DNA from: Berberis thunbergii
Taxonomy: Eukaryota; Streptophyta; Magnoliopsida; Ranunculales; Berberidaceae
Direction of reading: 5' to 3'
Length of the DNA: 64,000 nucleotides
Assembly (NCBI GenBank): GCA_003290165.1
Contig: QNQO01000598.1
Coordinates: forward strand, 372,001 to 436,000
A program made the position numbers and the translations under genes. Shown here piece after piece: positions 43,690-53,516 of the stretch (position 1 is the first letter of the stretch; each line of letters opens with the position of its first letter). Under the pieces are notes generated by a model. That model was not told the DNA's origin and did not search any database. It saw only the letters and a program-made list of their open reading frames with translations.

Positions 43690-45455
43690 ATATGGGTTTT
43701 CTTATTTTTCGGTGTTTGGACAAAATGATGGTTAATGTGATGAAACAACTCCAATTAATCGTGCACTCCCATGGATGCCTCACCAATGCACGTTGGATGT
43801 CACTTGACACTAGATGATTCTCCCAAGTTTCAGCAAACGACGACAATATTTCATACTTCACCGAGTAGTTATTGTCGGACTGTTTTCTATTCTTCATTTT
43901 TGCTCGATGGGAGAATTTGAAATCACATGTGCTCTTTTCATCTGTCTCATCACTCTACCTGGGTGATATTGTTTTTCGACATTAGGGCATAACCGCATAA
44001 CAAACAACCCTGGAACCATGTCATGCTATGCAGCAAAATTCTTCGCTTCAGTTTCACGTAAGGGTCCCAAGTGACTTGACCATACAAACATGAAAATCAT
44101 TAAATTATGAAAAAAAAAAATCAAAATGATTAATAGGAAAGACAATATGAGATTAAACTTGTACTTAATTACTAAATTTTACCTCTTCAGGAGACATGCC
44201 ATCGAGGTGCTCCCTGAGAGTGATGATTTTTTCATTAACGGCCCCTACAAGTTTGGGGCATTCTCACTTAGCCATGGTGGGGCAGTATCATTCCACGAAG
44301 CATTAGCGTTATCCCAAAGCCTAAAATGGTTGTATATCCAACCCTATAAAAGATTAAAAAAAACATCAAATTAATTATTTAAATATATTTAAACAATTAA
44401 AGGGTAATTAACTAAAAAAATAAAAATACCTCTAAAAGCGGCAAATATCCAGATATTTGCTTGGTACCACTCTACTAGCACACCCTATTGGAGTTACAAG
44501 AACGCTAAAGTACATACACCATGCAAATCCAAGCATCATCCAACTTCATCAGCAGCTTCAAATATTCAACGCAAACCTTTGTTTTAGTCTTATCAACGAA
44601 GGTAATCATCCCAAACAGAAATAACAAGTAACTCCTAGCAACTTGTTTTTTTTCATGGAAGCAGTTGCCTTCATTTTTCCATAACAATTAGCCTTAATAA
44701 ACTTCATCTCCACAAAAGTATTATTTTTCTAAACATGCTTATGTGTTTCACCCATTTTAATACCCAAACCATTCACTAATAGTTTAACTCATTCATCTGC
44801 CTTCATCTTACCTTTTCACAATAACAGGCTTACAAATGATCGACAAATGAGTGATACGATGTAAGTCGTCCAGGGTAATAGTCATCTCTCCAAAAGGAAG
44901 GTGGAAAGTATTGGACTCAGGTTGCCAACACTCCACGAAGTCACACATGGTCACCTTATTGACATGATTATTACAATATTTGATCAAGGGACCTAGACCA
45001 CTCTTATAGATGATTGGCCTTACTTCTTCAGCTTCTCTCTGAACTTTCAATGTAAAAGTTTTTAAATTGATGCCGACATTTCAATCTTCCTCGTTCCTAA
45101 ATACAATAAGCAAATAACAAAAAGTGTTCATTGTTCAAATAATATAAAAACAAGAACATTAGAAATTTTACAAAATGAAAAATATTATAATTACCTCCTT
45201 GCAATCCCAAATGGTGCGCGTCAGACCAGGTTCAACATGAACAATTGATTCCTCTTCATATCTGTCCTCGCCATCCTCATCCTTTTTGGCATCCCCATCT
45301 TTTCCATCATCACCCTTCTCATCCACCTCCTCGCCTTCATGTACAACACCCTCACCACCCAAACCACCTTGAGTTTGCGATTGGATTACTTGTCTTGTCG
45401 CTTTGTCTTGATCAATAAATTTGCTTGCCATTTCATCACCTCTCATCTTCTTCAT
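43690..45455 (-). CDS. Plant mobile domain protein (PMD / PP7 long-form-like), multi-exon, probably broken
   Basis: Minus strand. Exon one starts at 45455 (MKKMRGDEMASKFIDQDKAT), is acidic and lysine-rich, and ends at a GTAATT donor near 45195. Exon two (about 45096-44814) reads LIKYCNNHVNKVTMCDFVEC, WQPESNTFHLPFGEMTITLD and DLHRITHLSIICKPV. That W-x-PExxTFHLPxGEMTITLxD string is the signature of the plant mobile domain, known from MAIN-type proteins and from many transposons. Later exons are seen at about 44690-44505 (ARSYLLFLFGMITFVDKTKT), 44350-44165 (LREHLDGMSPEEVKF) and 44100-43960 (WDPYVKL). Several exons contain stops, for example near 44510 and 44235. It is either a transposon-borne copy or a dead gene. 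Function in MAIN-type proteins concerns genome stability and silencing of repeats; I do not claim it here. Confidence 0.7.
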
Positions 45456-45760
45456 AATTTATTTCTCCATCCTATGTTGTTGCTTTTTTCTATGTTCCAT
45501 CTCATGTTTACTCTTTTCTACAGCTCTGTTAGACGTCGTCATTGGTTGTCTATCAACTGGATCATCACTACCACCACCACCAACCGAAAAAGAGACAACG
45601 TCCTTATTCAGTTTTTCCATACTGAACATTGAAAAAATGATACAATTAAAACTTAAATAGTCCATTCTCCAAAAATATTTGCAAAATAAATAATCATTAT
45701 TTGAATATTAAAAACAATATATAAACTAATTTTTTTTTTTACAAAATTGGGACATCGCAC

Positions 45761-45940
45761 AGGTAAAGAAATTCGCACAAGCGAGTGTGAGATGAAATTT
45801 TGCACAAATCTGTGCGAACCAGGTAAAAAGACTCGCACGAGCAAGTGCAAGATGAAGTTTCATGCAGACCTGTGTGAGGAAAGTTGTCGAATTTGCACAG
45901 ATCTCTACATGTGCGAGGTGAAGTTTCAGTAGATTTGGTT
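45761..45940 (+). repeat. 60-bp tandem repeat, three units
   Basis: Units begin at 45761 and 45821 (exact 60-bp period, 'aggtaaa' starts), and a shorter third begins near 45880. The plus strand stays open through all three (45747-45932) and gives a cysteine- and charge-rich repeat (RTSECEMKFCTNLCEP, RTSKCKMKFHADLCEE). Just right of it, 46000-46200 is rich in CACACCAAATC-type strings. Confidence 0.85.
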
Positions 45941-46519
45941 TTTTAATGTGATTGAGTTCGATTTTGAATTACCTGAATGCGCTTAAGTGTTTCGTTGGAT
46001 GAGATAGTGGGCAACCAACCAACAATGTCACAACACACTATAGATCACACACATGCAGTTAACATTCTCGCAACACGATATCAATCTCACAAACGATTAC
46101 TCACACCAAATCACACACATAATCACCAACTCATACACACTCTCACCAAATCGCACACTAGCACCAACTAGTACCAAATCGCACACACAATCACGCAAAC
46201 AACCTATCATTTTGTTTGCTTAAAAAATAATGGGAGAGGGAGGGGTATGGTTTCTTAGTAAATATGAAGTTGATAGAAGAGAGTGGGAAAAATCTTATGA
46301 GAGTGGGAGAAATTTTTTTTTGAAAATTTAAATTTTATATTTGTGGTGTCAAATAGCAGGTGGTAGTGTTGGACAGAAAGGTGACTAGTGTTAGACAAAA
46401 AGGTGGTGGTAGGGGTATCAAATAAGGGAAATGGTGGTGTCAAACAGTCATTGCCTTTTGTAAATGGTTCCTCTCTTGATGGTGCTAAACCTACTTTCTA
46501 TCATGTTCTCTAGTGATTT

Positions 46520-46826
46520 TGATAGAACTAAGAAATAAATTGAAATAAACAAAGCAATAGTCAAAATAAACGAACAAGAATCAAAATAACTATGATAAAG
46601 CTAATTGAAAACAAATAATAAAATAATTATTCTTTCAATCATCAACCCCAAAATAATGAACAATCCCTGGCCTTATTTAAAATATTCCTAACTTCTCTAG
46701 CAAGCTAGCTAACCTAACCCTACTTGGCTAATATTGTTGTAACTACTTTTTTGGGTTCTTACGTATTAGGCCCATTTATTCCTAATATTAATATCGCTAA
46801 TCTAACCCATAATACTACTTACATCA
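46520..46826 (-). repeat. Left LTR of a small LTR element (307 bp)
   Basis: It starts TGATAGAACTAAG and ends ACATCA, and is a close direct copy of 47847-48322 (after removal of the SINE there). On the minus strand it would be the 3' LTR. A string 'gaacaatccctggccttatt' and 'ttctctagcaag' are shared exactly or nearly so. Confidence 0.85.
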
Positions 46827-47846
46827 ACCACTCGAGGTTGAATAAGCTCATCCTCGATCTTGAAATCGAATAAGTCAAACGAGTATAAGCAACCACTTAG
46901 ACAACACAATGAGAAATGCATAGACAGAAGTCAACCTCAACTTTTCCTTTATAATTGCTCGCATCACAAACAAGTAATTTTCAATTTTGCTACCAAACAT
47001 AAAGTCCAAGAATAATTTCTCTCTCAAAGGATAGCCATAGCAAAATTTCAATGTACATGTGCAAAAAATATGGAACTGAACTTCAAAATTGTCCCAAATT
47101 GAATCTGAAAATTGTTCTGCGATGGTACAACCTGATAATAAAGATTACTAGAGCCAATAGCTCGTGGTGGTACATGTCAGTACAGCCAAACAATAGGGGC
47201 CAAATAATTTTCTCTTCCCAACTGTTATTCACAAACAGAACTGGAAGAGGTGTTTCGTGGGATGCGGCTGGCGACAAGGGACGATTGGTGAGGTTTTTCG
47301 ATAGAGATGGCATGGAGTGGTGCAGGGTGGTTTTGTCGTGTGGGGATGACAGAGGGGACGATTGGATGAGGAGGGTGGGGCTTGGTTTGGTCGATCGGCC
47401 TGTCCGATCAAGAGAGGGATTGTGCGGGTTGGGAACTAATGCCGAAAGGGGTATGGGGGCGACGGAGGAGGAGAGGAGTCGATCGACCCATCTGGTTGTG
47501 CGCCGCTGCCTGCGGTGTTGGAGAAGGAGTCTTGTGGTGTTGACGGAACTAGTGGTGTTGCTTGGGGCTGGCGGTCACTCCTTGTGGGTATTCGTTGGCC
47601 TCTTTGTTACCTGACAGGAGTTCCTTGATCATTAGTTTCATCTTCTTCATCGTTTTTTCCATTACTTTCTTGACCCTTTTTTTCTACCTTTGTTTCAAGC
47701 TCTTCTTGGCTCTACTATTGTAGTCCTGCAAGTGTATTGTTCCAATCCTTCTCTCTGGAGTCTATCATCTTCTAAGTTTTTTTTCTCAAACAAAATTTTT
47801 TCAAATCAAAACAAATAACTAGAACCATTTTGGCTTTGATTGCAAT

Positions 47847-48322
47847 TGATAAAATTAAGGAATAAATTGAAATAAACGAAACAATGATCGAAATAAACGA
47901 AGAAGAATCAAAATAACTATGATAACAAATAATAAAATTAGTATTATTTCAATCATCAACCCCCTTAACAGTAAACAATCCCTGGCCTTATTGAGAATAA
48001 TTCTAACTTCTCTAGCAAGTTAGCTAATCTTTATTTCGGGGTGGTGTTGTGGACTTGATCCACAGATCCTTGCTTCGAGACTCACTGGAGGCATTTTTAT
48101 TTCGGGGTGGTGTTCGACCCGTAAGTCGCATCTCGGGACTAGGTTACGAATCCTATGCTCAAAACCGGCTTGCCTTTCAAAAAAAAAAAAAAAAAAAAAA
48201 AGTTAGCTAATCTAACCCTAATTGACTAATAGTGCTCTAATTAATTTTTTGAATTCTTACTTACTGAACCCCATTTTCAAATATTAATATTTCTAATTTA
48301 ACCCATAATACTGCTTACATTA
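47847..48322 (-). repeat. Right LTR (476 bp, enlarged by a SINE)
   Basis: It starts TGATAAAATTAAGG and ends ACATTA. It aligns to 46520-46826 in two blocks, 47847-48030 and about 48214-48322, interrupted by the SINE and one copy of its target duplication. Confidence 0.85.
48031..48200 (+). mobile_element. SINE, 170 bp, with oligo(A) tail
   Basis: The insert is flanked by 13-bp direct repeats AGTTAGCTAATCT at 48018-48030 and 48201-48213, and ends in about 21 A. Length, A-tail and a long target duplication fit a SINE mobilised by LINE machinery. GGTTACGAATCC at 48142-48153 is one inserted base away from a Pol III B box (GGTTCGAATCC). The direct string 'atttcggggtggtgtt' occurs twice inside (about 48033 and 48100), suggesting an internal duplication. 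It postdates the LTR element. Confidence 0.88.
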
Positions 48323-49345
48323 GTTTCATTAATTCAACTTTTGAATTTCTTTCGGTTGTTAGATAGGGATTAGTTGAAAAATATATTTTAGGAGATTAAG
48401 AATTTTAGTATTTTCAGATGGGGACTACCTGAGGCAAATGACGACAATTTACAATTACATTCGATAAGTTTTAAGAAACGAAAATACTAGGAAATCAGGT
48501 TTTTACAACTAGAGTGACATGGCGTGATCTTGAAAGAATGATGAAATTTTTAAAATGTTTGTGTATCTCGAGGTTGTAAAAATCTCCTCTGATGATGCCA
48601 CATCATCCTGGTTGCAGAACATGATTGCAAAACCTGGTAATCTAGCCTCACTCTTAATGAAAAGGTAGGCAGAAAATTCAGTGCAAGTGTTTTTTTTCCA
48701 GAAGTTTATGTAATCTAATTATTACCTTAAACAACACCCTCAAACACTGAACATTGTTACAAGTTCTTGGAGAGACTCATGTAGCAAATGGCATGCTAGA
48801 GCTTACAATAACAACCAAACTAATTCAGCTACTATACCACAACCTTACATGCCTTACAAAAGATGTACCCTTTCTCTACCATAATCTTCGTGTGCCCTTG
48901 TCAACTAATATACACTTATACCAGTCATCATTAATTAGTAAATGTGATCTGCAATGTCAATGGCATTTTACTGTTAAAGATATTGTACTAGGAATATCAT
49001 CACCCATACTGTTTCCAAGTTAAATAAGAACTTAACCTTCCACCCATTTGGGATCTTGATCCTCGGCGTCCTGCAGTGCAGGCCATGCCCTATACCCAGC
49101 AACCACAATGAAGTAATTTGTGGCTCCAAAGTCTTATCCACAATCACTACATCCACCAATCCAAATGTTTGTACAAATTTATCCAATTGATAAATGCACC
49201 CCTTACATATTCTGTTTACATACACTAGTCTTGGATAATCTTACTTGGAAAATGTTCCTTCAGTCTCTTTGAATCCATACCACTTATAAGAACAAAACTT
49301 CTTTCCTTCTTCCCTGTCTACATTATCTCTCAACAGTATCAATAC
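48323..49345. other. Intergenic; promoter region of the gene at 49346
   Basis: No gene is evident. A minus-strand open frame at 48974-49225 (83 residues, GLVDVVIVDKTLEPQITSLW) is of unknown origin. A TATA-like TTATAAG at 49284-49290 lies about 60 bp before the start codon of the next gene, placing a likely transcription start near 49315. Confidence 0.4.
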
Positions 49346-49846
49346 ATGGAGGCTTGTAAATTAGGCATGTTGTCACCAGCCACTACAGTGTCCCAATTCC
49401 GAAGTCGTCAAAACTGCAACATAATATGCAGAAGAAGTAACCATTATGTACCACTGACAGTGGTAGGCATGGCAGATGAGAGTAGCAGTGGTAATGGTAT
49501 TGCAGAGAAGGTTGGCATAGTGAGTGGATTGGTATCTACACCAGTGATAGGTTGGTCACTTTACACACTCAAGACTACTGGTTGTGGTTTACCACCTGGT
49601 CCTGGAGGCTCAATTGGTGCACTAGAAGGTGTGAGTTATCTAGCTGTTGTGGGCATTGTTGCATGGTCCTTGTACACTAAGACTAAAAGTGGCTCTGGCT
49701 TGCCAAATGGACCTTATGGTCTTCTAGGGGCTGTCGAAGGCCTGTCTTACTTGTCATTGCTTGCAATTTTGGTTGTGTTTGGGTTGCAATTCTTGCAGCA
49801 AGGTTCAATCCCAGGACCACTTCCTGGAGATCAATGTTTTGGTTGA
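49346..49846 (+). CDS. Chloroplast-type small membrane protein with two internal repeats (DUF1118/RIQ-like?)
   Basis: A single-exon gene of 166 residues. Residues 1-45 are rich in S, T, R and N with few acids, as in a plastid transit peptide; VVGMADESSS around 39-48 would follow cleavage. Three hydrophobic helices fall at about 55-74, 91-110 and 130-150. The middle holds two copies of a 38-residue unit, 69-106 and 107-144. Each has WSLYT, a basic loop, GLPxGPxG, an A-(L/V)-EG(V/L)SYL motif and a helix. The C-terminus ends PGPLPGDQCFG. Layout and wording remind me of the plant DUF1118 family, which includes the thylakoid RIQ proteins of grana stacking and photoprotection, but I recall this only generally. 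The first ATG in frame is used, 60 bp after a TATA-like box. The frame is clean, with no sign of decay. Confidence 0.82.
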   Translation: MEACKLGMLSPATTVSQFRSRQNCNIICRRSNHYVPLTVVGMADESSSGNGIAEKVGIVSGLVSTPVIGWSLYTLKTTGCGLPPGPGGSIGALEGVSYLAVVGIVAWSLYTKTKSGSGLPNGPYGLLGAVEGLSYLSLLAILVVFGLQFLQQGSIPGPLPGDQCFG

Positions 49847-50559
49847 GCTTCGTGTTGTTTTTGTTAATTTGTGGATGTTCTATGTGGTTAGTAATAATAA
49901 TGTTAATGTTTGTATTATTTGAATGTTATTATGGCCAAAAGCAAAAACAATATGTGTGAGCATCTGTATTACATGTCTCTACCAGCCTCAAATTTAGCGA
50001 TGTATTGATATTCACAACCCGCTATTCTCCTACTACTGAATAGACTTTTATTGTCCTCCGTTGACAACATAAATCTAGCTTCGATAGCATACCACCAAGT
50101 CATGTTGCTATTAGAAACCATCCAAACTTACTTGGTTAACTGAGGGCAGCATTAGAAATGTTCAAAAGATGTACACCTCTTCCAATCAACTGATCTAAAT
50201 CTTACTTAGATACTGTTCTGAAACTCAAGTGAACTCGAGTAAACTATCTGGAACCAGTTGGCAAGTGATGTCCACGCATATGTTCATCAACATCCAATTC
50301 CGATACTTTTCATTTTGATAGAAATTGTGTGTAATAAAACTTTCGAATTTCAGTTCTCTATAAAATAACAAAGACGGCCAATAAAAAAAAGGAATAAAGT
50401 GACATCCAATTAAACAGTGGAATCTCACACTTCCATGGAACATACTTTCAAGGAAATATTCTTACTTCACTTCTGCAACCATATGCAGCTTATAAATAGA
50501 GTTTTATAACTTTCTTCTACTTGAGCAACTAGTTTAGATACAGTACGTAGCACATATTA
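49847..50559. other. 3' flank of the membrane-protein gene
   Basis: No coding region is seen. The first 100 bp match the decayed copy at 50565-50690 and hold the 3' UTR. Confidence 0.5.
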
Positions 50560-50695
50560 TTCGCAAGACCACTTCCCTGGAGACTAATGTTATGGTTGAG
50601 TTTCAACTTTTTGTTAATTTGTGGATTTTCTTTGTGATGTTAGAAATTATAATATTTGCAGTATTCAAATACTCTACTATTTGGGCCATTGTTTT
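50560..50695 (+). pseudogene. Decayed duplicate of the 3' end of the membrane-protein gene
   Basis: 'accacttccctggagactaa' at 50570 and 'tttgttaatttgtgga' near 50610 match the last 30 coding bases and the start of the 3' UTR of the gene at 49346 ('accacttcctggagatcaat', then 'tttgttaatttgtgga'). The resemblance continues as gapped blocks to about 50690 and fades upstream of 50565. So a tandem copy of this gene once stood here and only its 3' end can still be recognised. Confidence 0.65.
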
Positions 50696-51008
50696 GTTTG
50701 AGCCACGTGGAATACAGAAATAACAACAGAATGCTGCAAGGTAAAATATACTATAGACCAAAAATTCAACACTTTATACTACATATGATATTATGAAATA
50801 AAACCAAATAGCTAGAAAAAATAAATTTGTTTTACAGTACAAAAACAATTGATTTTCAAATCCAAAGAAAAACTTGCTTAATTTCTCAAGCCATCCATGC
50901 TCACTTAGAGAGGAAACAAAAGAGGCAGTCATAATTTGCCTGTAAACAAATTGCCAAACAATGACCAAACTCCACATTATCAAACATGTGATAAGCAGAA
51001 GAAAATTA
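50696..51008. other. Non-coding, AT-rich
   Basis: Nothing recognised. The short open frames on both strands show no family resemblance. Confidence 0.4.
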
Positions 51009-51470
51009 TTAGGCTGTTGCACCATCATTTTCACCGAAGAACACCATCACCCTATTTTTTTTTGGATCTGTTGAATGACACCACCACCACCCACCCTCAC
51101 ATTCTCTTCTCTCTTCACCGGAGCAACACCACCCGGCCAATCCCACCACCACCTCGCCCGGCCACTCCCTGCCACCGGCCGACGGTGATAGATGTGGTGG
51201 TGGTGCTTGGGAGAAGAGAAAGAGAAGAAGAGGAAGAGAAAGAAGAAGAAGAAGAAGAAGGGAGGAGGAGGAGGAGAGGTAGCGGTGGCGGTGGCGGGGT
51301 GGTGATGGTGAAGGAAAGGATGAGAGGTGGCGGTGGCGGGGCGGTGGTGGTGGTGGTGATTGATGGAGACGAAAGGGAGAGAAGAGAAGAGACGTGTGAT
51401 TTTTTTTTATATTGGTGGTGTCCTGTATAAAGTGGGACATCAATGATGTCCTTCAACAGAAATGGCAGTG
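51009..51470. repeat. Microsatellite-rich block (GGT, GAA, GAG triplets)
   Basis: CCACCACC runs (51078-51160), then GAAGAAGAAGAAG and GGAGGAGGAGG (51220-51280), then GGTGGTGGTGG (51290-51360). Open frames of up to 164 residues in several frames on both strands are by-products of triplet repeats. A TATTGGTGGTGTC string at 51409 resembles one at about 46345, which may reflect a shared repeat. Confidence 0.75.
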
Positions 51471-51498
51471 TTATTTAGCAGCAGCGAAATTATTATTA

Positions 51499-51883
51499 TA
51501 ACCGAACCGATGGTTCGGTTTTTCACCTAAACCATGAACCGAACCGACCTAGGTCGGTTTTAAAATTTTCAAATCGAAATCGAACTGATTCTAATTTATG
51601 CAAACCGTAACCGAATCGAATCGACTAAAATCGAATCAAAACCGAAATAAAACCGAACCGACCGACTATTTTAAACGTATTATATTATTTATATATAAAA
51701 TATATATTATTTATTATATATATTCGGTTTGGTCGGTTAAAATCACATAGAAACCAAAAACCGAACCGACCACTTCAATTTTGAATTTTTTAAAACCGAA
51801 CCGAATTTAAACCGAACCAATCGATTCGATTTTGATCGGTTCGGTCGATTTAGTCGGTTTGATCGATTTTTTGTTCAGCCCTA
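51499..51883 (-). mobile_element. hAT-type miniature element, family A, truncated copy
   Basis: It is the reverse complement of the element at 7337-7785, including CGGTTCGG-rich arms and the AT-only centre (51665-51722). The TAGGGCTGAAC end is intact at 51883. The other end has lost its last bases: where TAGGGTTGA should be, the sequence reads 'attattat'. Accordingly no target duplication can be shown. Confidence 0.85.
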
Positions 51884-52500
51884 TAACTAATGCAATGAAA
51901 CGAAGAGGATTCAATTGCTTACTTGATTGGAGCCCACCATATGAGGGTAACAAAACATTTGCTTTATACAATTCATTATAATAGACTTAAGAAATGGAGA
52001 AGAGGATATGTGAAGGAAATGAGACCAAAGGCAGACGAGGAAAACACAAAGGGAAGGAACGTTACAATTTTGTAGAAGATCACTGGTAAATACTGTACTC
52101 GATACAATTTTCATGCTACTAAACTGGGAAATACTTTAGAATATATTCTACTCACTCTACTCGGTAACATTTAGAAACACGTATTGGTCTGAATATATAC
52201 CTTAATGCACCACTATTGATTTTATTACTGTTTAATTATCTTTTTAAATTGGAGTTTTTATTGAATGAGTGTGAATCACTTGATGAAGGCAAGGTAGAGC
52301 TTTGTTGCATTGTATTTCTGTAGGAACTCAAATCCTGCTTGGGTTGGGTTGCATGTTGCTCCCCAAAATACCAACAGGAAGGAGTTGATAAATTGAAACA
52401 TTTTAAACCCTTTTGAAAGAAATTTCTCAACGTTAAAAAGCTTTGAATAGTTTAACAAAACAATTCTATTTGTTTTTTTAAACCCACGGCAGACAACTTT
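51884..52500. other. Non-coding between two hAT elements
   Basis: No gene recognised; the minus-strand open frames here (60-67 residues) overlap each other and lack family features. Confidence 0.4.
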
Positions 52501-52508
52501 CTTCTAAT

Positions 52509-53508
52509 TAGGGGTGGGCAAACGGGTTGAGGAATCGCAGATCCAAACCGAACCGGACCGTTTTACTCCAAACGGTTCGGTTTTTATTTTTAAAATTATG
52601 AAACGATTCGGTTCGGTTCCGGAACCGTTCTTAAATGGTTCGGTTCCGGAACCGTTCTTAAACGGTTCGGTTCTGGTTCCTAAATTTTTGCTTAAAACGG
52701 TTCAGTTCCGATGCGATAATTAAATAGTTAGATAATAAATTTAAAACCAGAGTCAATCTTACAACAATGTCTATATGGTCGAGTGGTTAAGGATACTGAT
52801 TTGAAATCTTTGAAATCTGTTGGGCTACACCTGCGCAGGTTTGAACCCAATTGACGTTTTTATTTTTTACATTTTTTTTCTTCATTTAACAAAAGTCATG
52901 CATTTTGGTTTTTTGCATCTTCCATTGAAATTGAAAGACACCCTCACAAGCAATGGATTAGCCGCAACCCAAAGACATCCAACTTGCTCGTCGAATCAGG
53001 GGTGAACATGTTTGATTGCTTGTAAAATGAGCTATATATTGTTAGGATGTTATTAAGTTTGATTTCACTTTAAGAATTATATGTAACTTTATTTTATTGA
53101 GATAGATAGATATACATTAATGAATTGTTGTTTATCGAATTTGACATTTTCTATCTTTCACATGTGTGAGATGAATGAGTTGTTGTTCATCGATATCAAA
53201 TTTGACACTTCACTACTTGTGCAGTTGTGCTAGGGTGGCCTAATATTGAAACATTTCACATCTAGTGGGGGAATAGAAATAATTTTTAGTTTATATCACC
53301 AACTCTTACTTGTGGTGGGATGCATCTTCAAGATTGCATAATATTATACAAGAACCGTTTGGAACCAAACTATTGTAAACGGTTCGAGTTAGGTTCGGTT
53401 CCAACGTTCAAAATGGAGGAACCGATTCGAATCGGAACCGTTAAAATTTAAACTGTTCGAATTAGGTTTCTCAAAATTTGAAACCGATCCGAACCGTGCC
53501 CACCCCTA
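52509..53508 (+). mobile_element. Non-autonomous hAT element, family B (1000 bp)
   Basis: Perfect 11-bp inverted ends TAGGGGTGGGC / GCCCACCCCTA, and a perfect 8-bp target duplication CTTCTAAT at 52501-52508 and 53509-53516. The subterminal arms are full of GGTTCGGTTCCGG-type motifs and their complements. There is no transposase. The interior holds a tRNA-Ser-like sequence (52769-52856). Both arms match the ends of the larger element at 60736-62800. Confidence 0.96.
52769..52856 (+). pseudogene. tRNA-Ser(UGA) pseudogene inside the hAT element
   Basis: The 88-nt stretch has the D-arm wording TGGTCGAGTGGTTAAGG, a serine-type long variable arm (TTGGGCTACACCTGCGCAGG) and a T-arm/B-box close to GGTTTGAACCC. 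The anticodon region, TTGAAATC in a normal tRNA-Ser(UGA), is present twice through a 10-bp duplication. The acceptor stem is mismatched: GTCTATA at the 5' side faces AATTGAC. No functional tRNA is expected, though A and B box-like sequences might still recruit Pol III. Confidence 0.85.
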
Positions 53509-53516
53509 CTTCTAAT

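Larger units (their letters stand above)
46520..48322 (-). mobile_element. Small non-autonomous LTR element (about 1.8 kb)
   Basis: Two direct repeats of about 307 bp flank about 1.0 kb. Next to the right LTR on the minus strand, TTGCAATCAAAGCC occupies the PBS place and resembles the initiator-Met site (TGGTATCAGAGCC). The interior has no gag or pol. It contains a G-rich segment (47225-47600) whose plus-strand open frame (47051-47614) has no family resemblance. This fits a TRIM or small LARD-type element, possibly with a captured or satellite-like interior. Confidence 0.7.

Noticed and set aside
47051..47614. 187-residue open frame in the small LTR element
   Set aside because: G-rich sequence with few stops; no domain, no conserved start, no codon pattern like a real gene. 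It is mentioned only as the interior of the element.
50936..51456. Three overlapping open frames of 113-164 residues
   Set aside because: All are translations of GGT, GAA and GAG triplet repeats in different frames on both strands; no start context, no domain.
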